Part shown: piece by piece, positions 25,346 through 33,428 of the stretch
Layout: every line of letters starts with the position of its first letter
Numbering within the stretch: position 1 is the first letter of the stretch
Assembly (NCBI RefSeq): GCF_004368785.1
Contig: NZ_SODM01000009.1
Span: forward strand, 62,001 to 126,000
Direction: 5' to 3'
Origin: Flavobacterium sp. 270
GTDB lineage: Bacteria; Bacteroidota; Bacteroidia; Flavobacteriales; Flavobacteriaceae
Length of the DNA: 64,000 nt
The notes under the pieces: model-generated
The model's database searches: none
What the model saw: the letters and a program-made list of their open reading frames with translations, nothing else
What the model was told of the DNA's origin: nothing
Program-made: the position numbers and the translations under genes

Positions 25346-26299
25346 ATGTCTGACGTAACAGCAATTCACAATTTAGTTCAAAAAAGAAACGAATTAAAAA
25401 CCGAGATAGCAAAAATCATTGTAGGGCAGGACGCCGTTGTAGATCAAATTTTACTTTGTATTTTTTCTGGAGGACACGCACTTTTAATTGGTGTTCCCGG
25501 TCTGGCAAAAACCTTAATGATAAATACTTTATCTCAAGCTTTGGGATTAGATTTTAAAAGAATTCAGTTTACACCGGATTTAATGCCTTCTGATATTTTA
25601 GGAAGTGAAATTTTGGACGAAAACAGACAATTCAAATTTATAAAAGGGCCAATTTTTTCTAATATCATTCTTGCGGATGAGATTAACAGAACACCGCCAA
25701 AAACGCAAGCTGCGCTTCTTGAAGCAATGCAGGAACGTTCTGTAACTATTGCAGGACAAAATTATAAATTAGATCTTCCGTATTTTGTATTAGCAACTCA
25801 AAACCCGATTGAGCAAGAAGGAACATATCCGTTGCCAGAAGCACAGTTGGATCGTTTTATGTTTGCAATAAAATTAGAATATCCAACTTTTGAAGAAGAA
25901 GTACAGGTTGTAAAACGCACCACTTCTGATGCAAAAACAAAAATAAACCCTTTGTTTACAGCACAGGAAATTATAGATTTCCAACATCTAATCCGCAGAA
26001 TTCCTGTGGCTGATAATGTTATTGAATACGCTGTAACTTTGGTAAGTAAAACAAGACCAGACAATGCTTTGGCAAATGATTTTGTTAAAAATTATCTGGA
26101 TTGGGGAGCAGGACCAAGAGCCTCTCAAAATTTAATTTTAGCGGCAAAAGCACATGCCGCTTTTAATGGTAAATTTTCGCCGGATATAGAAGATGTAAAA
26201 GCAGTTGCGACCGGAATCTTGAGACACAGAATCATCAAAAATTATAAAGCCGATGCAGAAGGAATTACAGAAGAAATCATTATTCAGAAGCTGATGTAG
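25346..26299 (+). CDS. MoxR-family AAA+ ATPase
   Basis: A 317-aa MoxR-type ATPase with Walker A IGVPGLAKT, Walker B NIILADEINR, the PPKTQAALLEAMQERSVTI segment, sensor 1 VLATQNPIEQEGTYPLPEAQ and a C-terminal lid domain. MoxR proteins act as chaperones for metal or cofactor insertion and usually sit with DUF58 and von Willebrand A genes; no such partners are seen here, so this is the stand-alone copy. A strong terminator follows. Confidence 0.92.
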   Translation: MSDVTAIHNLVQKRNELKTEIAKIIVGQDAVVDQILLCIFSGGHALLIGVPGLAKTLMINTLSQALGLDFKRIQFTPDLMPSDILGSEILDENRQFKFIKGPIFSNIILADEINRTPPKTQAALLEAMQERSVTIAGQNYKLDLPYFVLATQNPIEQEGTYPLPEAQLDRFMFAIKLEYPTFEEEVQVVKRTTSDAKTKINPLFTAQEIIDFQHLIRRIPVADNVIEYAVTLVSKTRPDNALANDFVKNYLDWGAGPRASQNLILAAKAHAAFNGKFSPDIEDVKAVATGILRHRIIKNYKADAEGITEEIIIQKLM

Positions 26300-26319
26300 T
26301 TCTTTATTAGAAATAAATA

Positions 26320-26355
26320 AAACCCAAAACAGTATTTACTGTTTTGGGTTTTTTA
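26320..26355. terminator. Bidirectional terminator between moxR and the exosortase operon
   Basis: AACCCAAAACAGT pairs with ACTGTTTTGGGTT around ATTT, followed by a run of T; flanking A-runs let it work for the minus-strand exosortase gene as well, whose stop is 8 nt away. Confidence 0.9.
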
Positions 26356-26362
26356 GTTTCAT

Positions 26363-27592
26363 TTATTTTGTGGTTTCGTTTATCAGAAAGATAGGTTGAT
26401 TGTAGATTAATTTTATAAGCATAACCTCGATCATTGAAGTGTATTTTTTATCTCCACATTGATACCACCAGTACGAGTTGTAATTTTGACCGTTTTTCTC
26501 CATTTTATTCAACCATATTTCTTCATTATTGATAATGATTTTTTTTGATTCGATAATTGTATAACCATTGCCTGTCCAGCATATTAATGGATTGTGCGCA
26601 GGAGTTTTAATATAAGTTAACTTATTATTGTCTTCAATTTTAAAAACTTCATCGTTTACCCAAACGCCTTTTATGGAGCCAAATTTTGAGTTTAGATCTT
26701 GACGAAATCCGTTATTCTTCTCGTTTATAATTTTTATGCTGACTGCAAAAAGAATCACAAATGATAGAATTAAGATATTTGTTTTTGATTTAATGTTGAT
26801 TGAATCATTATTTACGAATTTTGGTTTTATGTACTTTACAAGCAATAACATTGGAATGATTTGATAAACTGTAAAGCAAATCAAGCCGATGCAATGATGT
26901 AAGGCGTTTTCTTGTGTACAATTAAAAATAACCAATGTTATAATTCTAAAATAATTTGACACAACATTGAGTACAATAATCAAAAAGCAGAATTGCAGTA
27001 TTTGAAAAATTCCGTAATACTGTTTCTGTTTTCTTTCTTCTAAAGTCATTAATATGGCACCAGATAATAATCCGGTTTTAAACATAGACAATCCCATGCA
27101 TGCAGTGTCTATTGTTATCTTAGAATTGTTGATGAAAAAATTAACGCCTTCTATTTTGTCTATTGTTATAAAATTTTTCATCGTAAGATAAACAACGTAA
27201 CAAAGACCTTGTTTTATTTCTGCTGTTAAGTGTGTAAAAAAAGAACTAAAAAGTGTCGAAAATAAAATGATGCAGATAAAAGCAATAAAAGAGAATTTTG
27301 CAGTAAAATGATGAAATACCAAACACAACAGTATAATTATAGCCAGAAAATGAACTGATTTTGTGTGCAGTCTATAAGTGACAAATTCTAAAATTAGAAT
27401 AGAAATAAAAAGAAAATAATTTATTTTATAGTTTGTTTTTCTTCCTCCAATAACAAAAAGGGAACAAGAAACTATTATCCCAATGAAATCTGTGTTTAGT
27501 ACAGAAAATAATGTCTTACCGTTTATTGCAAGAAGTATTAAAACTGCAAAAACGGCAAGGATTATTTTATTCTCTGAAATAAGTTTTTTCAT
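26363..27592 (-). CDS. xrtN: Exosortase, XrtN type
   Basis: A 409-aa integral membrane cysteine protease/transpeptidase of the exosortase family. About eight hydrophobic segments carry the expected catalytic residues in order: Cys165 in DTACMGLSM, Arg216 in SNYFRIITL and His232/233 in ALHHCIGL. The C-terminal part (about 275-409) is a soluble extension rich in polar residues. It starts with a TAATG overlap on the stop of the VIT-domain gene, which ends in a PEP-CTERM-like signal, so enzyme and substrate are translationally coupled. This matches the dedicated exosortase N / VIT pair of Bacteroidota; the family name is from memory. Confidence 0.85.
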   Translation of the reverse strand: MKKLISENKIILAVFAVLILLAINGKTLFSVLNTDFIGIIVSCSLFVIGGRKTNYKINYFLFISILILEFVTYRLHTKSVHFLAIIILLCLVFHHFTAKFSFIAFICIILFSTLFSSFFTHLTAEIKQGLCYVVYLTMKNFITIDKIEGVNFFINNSKITIDTACMGLSMFKTGLLSGAILMTLEERKQKQYYGIFQILQFCFLIIVLNVVSNYFRIITLVIFNCTQENALHHCIGLICFTVYQIIPMLLLVKYIKPKFVNNDSINIKSKTNILILSFVILFAVSIKIINEKNNGFRQDLNSKFGSIKGVWVNDEVFKIEDNNKLTYIKTPAHNPLICWTGNGYTIIESKKIIINNEEIWLNKMEKNGQNYNSYWWYQCGDKKYTSMIEVMLIKLIYNQPIFLINETTK

Positions 27593-30087
27593 TAATTAGC
27601 TAATTTTTGTTTTCTGTAGTAGAACAAAATCACCGATAAACCAATAAGGAGCATTGCCCATTCGTGTGGTTCAGGAACCGCGCCGTCATTGTTAATAGAG
27701 GCATTTCCTAAAGTATTGATGTTTTTCTCAATTCCGTTTTTAGCGTAATCTTCATCCGTTTCTAAAACGATAAGAGATGAAATCGGAGTTACAATATTGG
27801 CGTCTTTTGCAAGATCAACATATTTATTTTGTGCTAGTGTATCATTTTGAATTTCGACTTGATCGTTTAAAACTTTTCCGAAACAAAACATTCTGTATAA
27901 ATGATTAGAACCTTTTCCTGTTGCTTTCTGCGCCACAGGATTTTCATAAATAGAAATGCCGGCAGGTTCTACATTAATACTGTTTTCTGTTGTTTTAAAT
28001 TTTATAAAGTTATTTTGCTGAACAAGTTTTACGCAGTTCTCTATATCAGTTTTAAAATAATCAACATATTTCTGTTCTTTTACAGTCTGCCAAAAAGGAT
28101 TTATTTCATCAGAAATATTGATAACCTTTAGGTTCTTTTCTTTTGTTCCTTTTTTTAATTTTTTCAAATAATCAGAAGATTCCAATTCTTCAAAGTTGGA
28201 CGAAAATGTACCACATTTGGTTATGATCAAACTGTTTTTCTCTAAATCATATAATGGAAGCAGGGAATAATTCAATTCATTAAATTGAGAAAATATATTT
28301 TCGTAATTAGAATTATTGATTTCTTGTTTTATATTGTTAATGACAACAAAAAACTTTTTGTTTTGAAGGTTTAAGATTTCTTCAAGTTCGCTTAATTTCC
28401 AATTATTATTTAAATCTAAAATAATGTCGCTTGGGGTAAAAACAATTTTTTCTTTAATGATTGGCTTGATTTCGTAGCTTTTATTCTTCCAGATAAATGC
28501 ACTATTGACAGGTTTGTTAGTCAAAGGAAATTGAGCTTTCCATTCGTCCAAACCTTTAGAATTGTTGATATAATAGTTGTTTACAAAATCAAAATCTTTT
28601 GTCGCGTTAAATTCGGTGTTTCCGCTGACCTGAATTCTCGATACAGTAGAAGCGTTATTAATATTTGGTCCTTTTATACTAAGACTTTGATAGTTTATTT
28701 TACCATTTGTTACTGTAAGAGGCGTTGTAAAACCGCATTTAAAAGTTCTTGGTAATTCATTTGTAACAGGAAAAATGCGTACCGTTACTCTGTTTCCTTC
28801 TTTCCATTGCAACAGCGACGGGTCACGCGCCTCAACACCGACAACTTGGACGTATGCTTTTTTTGCTTTTTCTTTTGTAGTCAAAACGCCTTTTCGTTCA
28901 ATTCCATTAACCCATAATGACAGCGATGTTGCAACAGATCCTTCGGGAAGCTGAAAAGAATAAATAGCTTCGTTTTGTCTCCAGCTGTTTTCATTACAGG
29001 CAACATCCATTGTAATTTCGGTATAAGCCAATCTGTCGTTTGGATAAATTTTTATGTCTTCTTTGATGTTTTTGGTTATAAGATCTTCACCGCTCCACAA
29101 TTGTTCTTCGGTTTCAAGTCTTTTATCAAAATTAGATTGCAGGATATTTATTTTATCATCATCACTCAAATCAATGTCCTCAGAAAAATGATAAGCTATA
29201 TTTAAAAAAGGATCATGGATTTTTCGTTCATTATATTGTTTCTTATTTCCAAATCCATCCAGGCCTCTAAATTCAAAGAAATTATCAGTATTAATATATA
29301 CAATACCTTTTTTAAGTAGAATTTCATTCAGGAAATTGGGTTTTAAATTTTGGGAAATTACAATATACGACGGCAGTTCATTATTTTGTTCGAATGTCTT
29401 TGTGATACCAAATTTGTTTATTTTTTTGCTTTCAATATTCAAAAAAACGGTAAAGAGAATCACAGAAGTCAAAACCAGTCCGATACCGGAAAGAAATGCA
29501 TATACATTTTTTTTGCCTTCCATAATTTTATTATAAAGGATAAGCGTATGAACTATAAGTACAATTCCTGGTACCAAACCATAAAAACCTATCCCTATTA
29601 CAATAATTCCGATTACTGAAATGACGCTTATTGGAATTAGAAAAACGGCATAATAAAGAATCAACAAACAAGAACATCCATTTATAAAATAAGAAACAAT
29701 ATTGATGCGCTCGTTTTTTACATCATTGTAAATTATAAAGTTGGAGAAACAAAATAAGAAAGTAGTGCAATACACCCAAATTGGCAGATTTTCGAAAATA
29801 TTGATAAAAAAATTGGCCGAAAAACACCCTATAAACCAATTAAGAAATAAAAAAGGCAGAAGATGCAGGTACTTTTCTCTTTTGCGGAACACTTTTAATG
29901 TGAGAATGGCGCCATAAGGAAGCTGTATGATCAGGTTGATAAAGGCAAACTTTTCGAAGTTTTCATAATCGTATCTGCCTCCTATTAATGACAGGATCAG
30001 TATTGTTGTGCTGATTAGTGTAATTATGCAACTAATTTTTACACCAATCTTGTTATTCAAAAAATCATTTATTTCGGTTGTTTTCAT
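27592..30087 (-). CDS. XrtN-system VIT-domain protein with PEP-CTERM-like sorting signal
   Basis: An 831-aa protein with six or seven N-terminal membrane helices (residues about 15-230), a linker, a VIT (inter-alpha-trypsin) domain at about 340-450 (NDRLAYTEITMDVACN; KKAYVQVVGVEARDPSLLQW; NRVTVRIFPV), and a C-terminal sorting signal: PEP at 805-807, a hydrophobic helix (WAMLLIGLSVILFYY) and RKQK. The signal should be cleaved and re-linked by the exosortase encoded immediately downstream. A multi-pass N-terminus is unusual for a sortase-like substrate, because most PEP-CTERM proteins have a signal peptide. A near-consensus promoter lies directly upstream. Confidence 0.85.
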   Translation of the reverse strand: MKTTEINDFLNNKIGVKISCIITLISTTILILSLIGGRYDYENFEKFAFINLIIQLPYGAILTLKVFRKREKYLHLLPFLFLNWFIGCFSANFFINIFENLPIWVYCTTFLFCFSNFIIYNDVKNERINIVSYFINGCSCLLILYYAVFLIPISVISVIGIIVIGIGFYGLVPGIVLIVHTLILYNKIMEGKKNVYAFLSGIGLVLTSVILFTVFLNIESKKINKFGITKTFEQNNELPSYIVISQNLKPNFLNEILLKKGIVYINTDNFFEFRGLDGFGNKKQYNERKIHDPFLNIAYHFSEDIDLSDDDKINILQSNFDKRLETEEQLWSGEDLITKNIKEDIKIYPNDRLAYTEITMDVACNENSWRQNEAIYSFQLPEGSVATSLSLWVNGIERKGVLTTKEKAKKAYVQVVGVEARDPSLLQWKEGNRVTVRIFPVTNELPRTFKCGFTTPLTVTNGKINYQSLSIKGPNINNASTVSRIQVSGNTEFNATKDFDFVNNYYINNSKGLDEWKAQFPLTNKPVNSAFIWKNKSYEIKPIIKEKIVFTPSDIILDLNNNWKLSELEEILNLQNKKFFVVINNIKQEINNSNYENIFSQFNELNYSLLPLYDLEKNSLIITKCGTFSSNFEELESSDYLKKLKKGTKEKNLKVINISDEINPFWQTVKEQKYVDYFKTDIENCVKLVQQNNFIKFKTTENSINVEPAGISIYENPVAQKATGKGSNHLYRMFCFGKVLNDQVEIQNDTLAQNKYVDLAKDANIVTPISSLIVLETDEDYAKNGIEKNINTLGNASINNDGAVPEPHEWAMLLIGLSVILFYYRKQKLAN

Positions 30088-30122
30088 ATAAAGTTATTTT
30101 TTATTAAAAGTACTTTGTATTG

Positions 30123-30152
30123 CAAAGTTATAATAATTGTTGAATTATCAAA
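30123..30152 (-). promoter_or_regulatory. Promoter of the VIT-exosortase operon
   Basis: On the minus strand a -33 TTTG (30152-30149) and a -7 TAACTTTG (30130-30123) are separated by 18 nt, close to the Bacteroidota consensus. The start codon follows 35 nt after the -7 box. Confidence 0.75.
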
Positions 30153-30488
30153 TTATTTTTTTCTTTTTTTGAATTAATGATTTCTTAAAAACTATTTAAT
30201 GTGTTTTTAGCTTGAATAGATTAAAAATGATAGAAAAACAATTAACTATAACGTTATAAATTCTTATTTAGAAAGATTCTTTGCTAAAATAGATGTAAAA
30301 TCTCACTTAGTCTGTCACATTAAATTTCGACTTTGTTAAAGAAAAGATTTTAAAATATCAATAATTCATTTTTTTAATACTAAATTAAATTTTCAGCAAA
30401 AACAAGCAATGAAAATCGTTTTTTAACAATAATAATTTTTGAAAAGGCTACTTCTATTATATTTTTTTTAATTCTCGGCTTTAATCTT
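30153..30488. other. Intergenic stretch before acnB without a gene
   Basis: A/T-rich sequence between the divergent VIT operon promoter and the acnB promoter. I see no ORF, tRNA, terminator or clear repeat in it. Confidence 0.5.
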
Positions 30489-30496
30489 TAAATTTG
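30489..30496 (+). promoter_or_regulatory. -7 promoter element of acnB (TAAATTTG)
   Basis: A full TAnnTTTG match 37 nt before the acnB ATG. The upstream in-frame TTG at 30494 lies inside this element, which excludes it as a start codon. Confidence 0.65.
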
Positions 30497-30532
30497 CCGT
30501 ACAAAAAAATAAAAAAAAACCTTTACAAGAAT

Positions 30533-33304
30533 ATGAGTATTTATAACGATTATCTTCAAGAGATTGAAGACCGAAAAAAATTGGGTCTTCACCCAAAACC
30601 AATTGATGGTGCTGAATTATTAAGTGAAATAATCTCGCAGATTAAAGATTTAAATAATCCAAACAGAGAAGAATCTCTTAAGTTTTTTATTTACAATACT
30701 TTACCTGGAACTACAAGCGCTGCTGGAGAGAAAGCAGAGTTTCTTAAGGAAATTATTTTAGGTGAATCTGAAGTAAAAGAAATTACACCTGCTTTTGCAT
30801 TTGAGTTGTTATCGCACATGAAAGGTGGACCTTCTATTAAGGTATTGCTTGATTTAGCTTTAGGTAATGATGCTGCTATTGCACAAGAAGCTGCAAAAGT
30901 TCTTAAAACTCAGGTTTTCTTATATGAAGCAGATACAGATCGTTTAGTTGAAGCATACAAAAATGGTAGCGAAATTGTTAAAGATATTCTTGAAAGTTAT
31001 GTAAAAGCGGAGTTTTTTACAAAATTACCAGAAGTAGCAGACGAAATTAAGGTTGTTACTTTTATTGCTGGTGAAGGTGATATTTCAACAGATTTACTTT
31101 CTCCAGGTAATCAGGCGCACTCACGTTCAGACCGTGAACTTCATGGGCAATGTATGATTACTCCTGAGGCTCAAGACAGAATCAAAGTATTACAAACACA
31201 ATATCCTGATGCAAGCGTAATGCTAATTGCAGAAAAAGGTACAATGGGTGTAGGTTCTTCTAGAATGTCTGGTGTAAACAATGTGGCTCTTTGGACAGGT
31301 AAACAAGCAAGTCCATATATTCCATTTGTAAATATTGCTCCAATTGTTGGAGGAACAAATGGTATTTCTCCAATTTTCCTTACTACTGTTGATGTTACTG
31401 GTGGTATTGGTCTTGACCTTAAAAACTGGGTGAAAAAATTGGATGCAAATGGAGATCCAATTCGCAATGAAAATAACGAACCAATTCTAGAAGAAGCATA
31501 TTCTGTTGCTACTGGAACTGTTCTTACAATCAATATAAAAGAGAAAAAACTTTATAAAGGAGACGAAGCGTTAATTGATATTTCTAAGGCATTCACGCCT
31601 CAAAAAATGGAATTTATCAAAGCTGGCGGATCGTACGCAATTGTATTTGGAAAAAAACTTCAAACATTTGCAGCTAAAACTTTAGGAGTTGATATTCCGG
31701 CTGTATATGCTCCATCAAAAGAGATTTCTCATGATGGTCAAGGTCTTACAGCGGTAGAAAAAATATTTAACAGAAATGCTGTTGGTAATACTCCAGGAAA
31801 AATATTGCATGCAGGTTCTGATGTTCGTGTAGAAGTTAATATCGTAGGTTCGCAAGATACTACAGGTCTTATGACTGCTCAGGAATTAGAATCTATGGCG
31901 GCTACAGTAATTTCACCAATCGTAGACGGTGCATACCAATCAGGTTGTCACACTGCTTCGGTTTGGGATAAAAAAGCACAGGCAAACATTCCTAAATTAA
32001 TGAAATTTATGAATGATTTCGGTTTGATCACGGCTCGTGATCCCAAAGGTGTTTATCATGCAATGACAGACGTTATTCATAAAGTACTTAACGATATTAC
32101 GATAGACGAATGGGCGATCATCATTGGTGGTGACTCTCATACAAGAATGTCTAAAGGTGTTGCTTTTGGTGCTGACTCAGGAACTGTTGCTCTTGCACTT
32201 GCTACTGGTGAAGCTTCGATGCCAATTCCAGAATCTGTAAAAGTTACTTTCGTAGGAGATATGAAAGAATACATGGATTTCCGTGATGTGGTTCACGCTA
32301 CACAAGCGCAAATGCTTCAAAAATTTGGTGGAGAAAATGTATTCCAAGGTAGAATTATTGAAGTTCATATCGGAACTCTTAATGCCGATCAAGCCTTTAC
32401 ATTTACAGACTGGACTGCAGAAATGAAAGCAAAAGCTTCTATCTGTATCTCTGAAGACGATACTTTAATCGAGTCATTAGAGATCGCGAAAGGAAGAATC
32501 CAGATCATGATTGACAAAGGAATGGACAACGATAGACACGTTCTTCAAGGATTGATCAACAAAGCAGATAAGAGAATTGTTGAAATCAAAACAGTAGAGA
32601 AGGCAGCTCTAACTCCAGATGCTAATGCTAAATATTATGCTGAAGTTGTTGTTGATTTAGATCAGATTGCTGAGCCAATGATTGCAGATCCAGACGTTAA
32701 TAATATTGATGTTTCTAAAAGATATACTCACGATACTATCAGACCATTATCTTTCTACGGTGGAGATAAAAAAGTAGATCTAGGATTTATTGGTTCTTGT
32801 ATGGTGCATAAAGGTGATATGAAAATCCTTGCTCAAATGTTGAAAAATGTTGAAGCACAACAAGGTAAGGTTGAATTTAAAGCACCACTTGTTGTTGCGC
32901 CTCCTACTTACAATATCGTAGATGAACTTAAAGCTGAAGGTGACTGGGAAGTTTTACAAAAATACTCTGGTTTCGAATTTAATGACAATGCTCCAAAAGG
33001 TGCTGCACGTACAGAATACGAAAACATGTTGTATCTAGAGCGTCCGGGATGTAATCTTTGTATGGGTAATCAGGAAAAAGCAGCAAAAGGAGATACTGTA
33101 ATGGCAACTTCTACGCGTCTTTTCCAAGGAAGAGTTGTAGAAGATACAGAAGGTAAAAAAGGAGAATCATTACTTTCTTCTACGCCAGTAGTAGTTTTAT
33201 CAACAATTCTTGGTAGAACTCCAACCATCGAAGAGTATAAAACTGCTGTAGAAGGCATCAATTTAACTAAGTTTGCACCTTCTAATAAACAATTAGTACT
33301 ATAA
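30533..33304 (+). CDS. acnB: Aconitate hydratase B (bifunctional aconitase / 2-methylisocitrate dehydratase)
   Basis: From ATG 30533 (MSIYNDYLQEIEDRK) the protein has 923 aa, slightly longer than the usual AcnB of about 860. It has the AcnB order: an N-terminal HEAT-like domain (about 1-160), the swivel domain (GDISTDLLSPGNQAHSRSDRE), then the catalytic domains. The [4Fe-4S] ligands are Cys in FIGSCMVHKGD and the two in RPGCNLCMGNQ. The substrate-binding GGDSHTRMSKGVAFGADSGT is intact. It interconverts citrate and isocitrate in the TCA cycle. A second, unrelated-architecture aconitase gene lies 125 nt downstream, separated by a terminator. Confidence 0.95.
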   Translation: MSIYNDYLQEIEDRKKLGLHPKPIDGAELLSEIISQIKDLNNPNREESLKFFIYNTLPGTTSAAGEKAEFLKEIILGESEVKEITPAFAFELLSHMKGGPSIKVLLDLALGNDAAIAQEAAKVLKTQVFLYEADTDRLVEAYKNGSEIVKDILESYVKAEFFTKLPEVADEIKVVTFIAGEGDISTDLLSPGNQAHSRSDRELHGQCMITPEAQDRIKVLQTQYPDASVMLIAEKGTMGVGSSRMSGVNNVALWTGKQASPYIPFVNIAPIVGGTNGISPIFLTTVDVTGGIGLDLKNWVKKLDANGDPIRNENNEPILEEAYSVATGTVLTINIKEKKLYKGDEALIDISKAFTPQKMEFIKAGGSYAIVFGKKLQTFAAKTLGVDIPAVYAPSKEISHDGQGLTAVEKIFNRNAVGNTPGKILHAGSDVRVEVNIVGSQDTTGLMTAQELESMAATVISPIVDGAYQSGCHTASVWDKKAQANIPKLMKFMNDFGLITARDPKGVYHAMTDVIHKVLNDITIDEWAIIIGGDSHTRMSKGVAFGADSGTVALALATGEASMPIPESVKVTFVGDMKEYMDFRDVVHATQAQMLQKFGGENVFQGRIIEVHIGTLNADQAFTFTDWTAEMKAKASICISEDDTLIESLEIAKGRIQIMIDKGMDNDRHVLQGLINKADKRIVEIKTVEKAALTPDANAKYYAEVVVDLDQIAEPMIADPDVNNIDVSKRYTHDTIRPLSFYGGDKKVDLGFIGSCMVHKGDMKILAQMLKNVEAQQGKVEFKAPLVVAPPTYNIVDELKAEGDWEVLQKYSGFEFNDNAPKGAARTEYENMLYLERPGCNLCMGNQEKAAKGDTVMATSTRLFQGRVVEDTEGKKGESLLSSTPVVVLSTILGRTPTIEEYKTAVEGINLTKFAPSNKQLVL

Positions 33305-33328
33305 TCGCAAGATTGTCAATAATAATTC

Positions 33329-33357
33329 AAAAGCCCGAGCAATAAACTCGGGCTTTT
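33329..33357 (+). terminator. Terminator between acnB and acnA
   Basis: AAAAGCCCGAG pairs with CTCGGGCTTTT around a 7-nt loop, followed by CTTTTCT. It makes separate transcription of the two aconitase genes likely. Confidence 0.85.
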
Positions 33358-33428
33358 CTTTTCTGGGTACTCTATTTTTTGTAACTTGTCGTGTTCAAAA
33401 AAACAATAAAAACAATAATATAAAGCTT

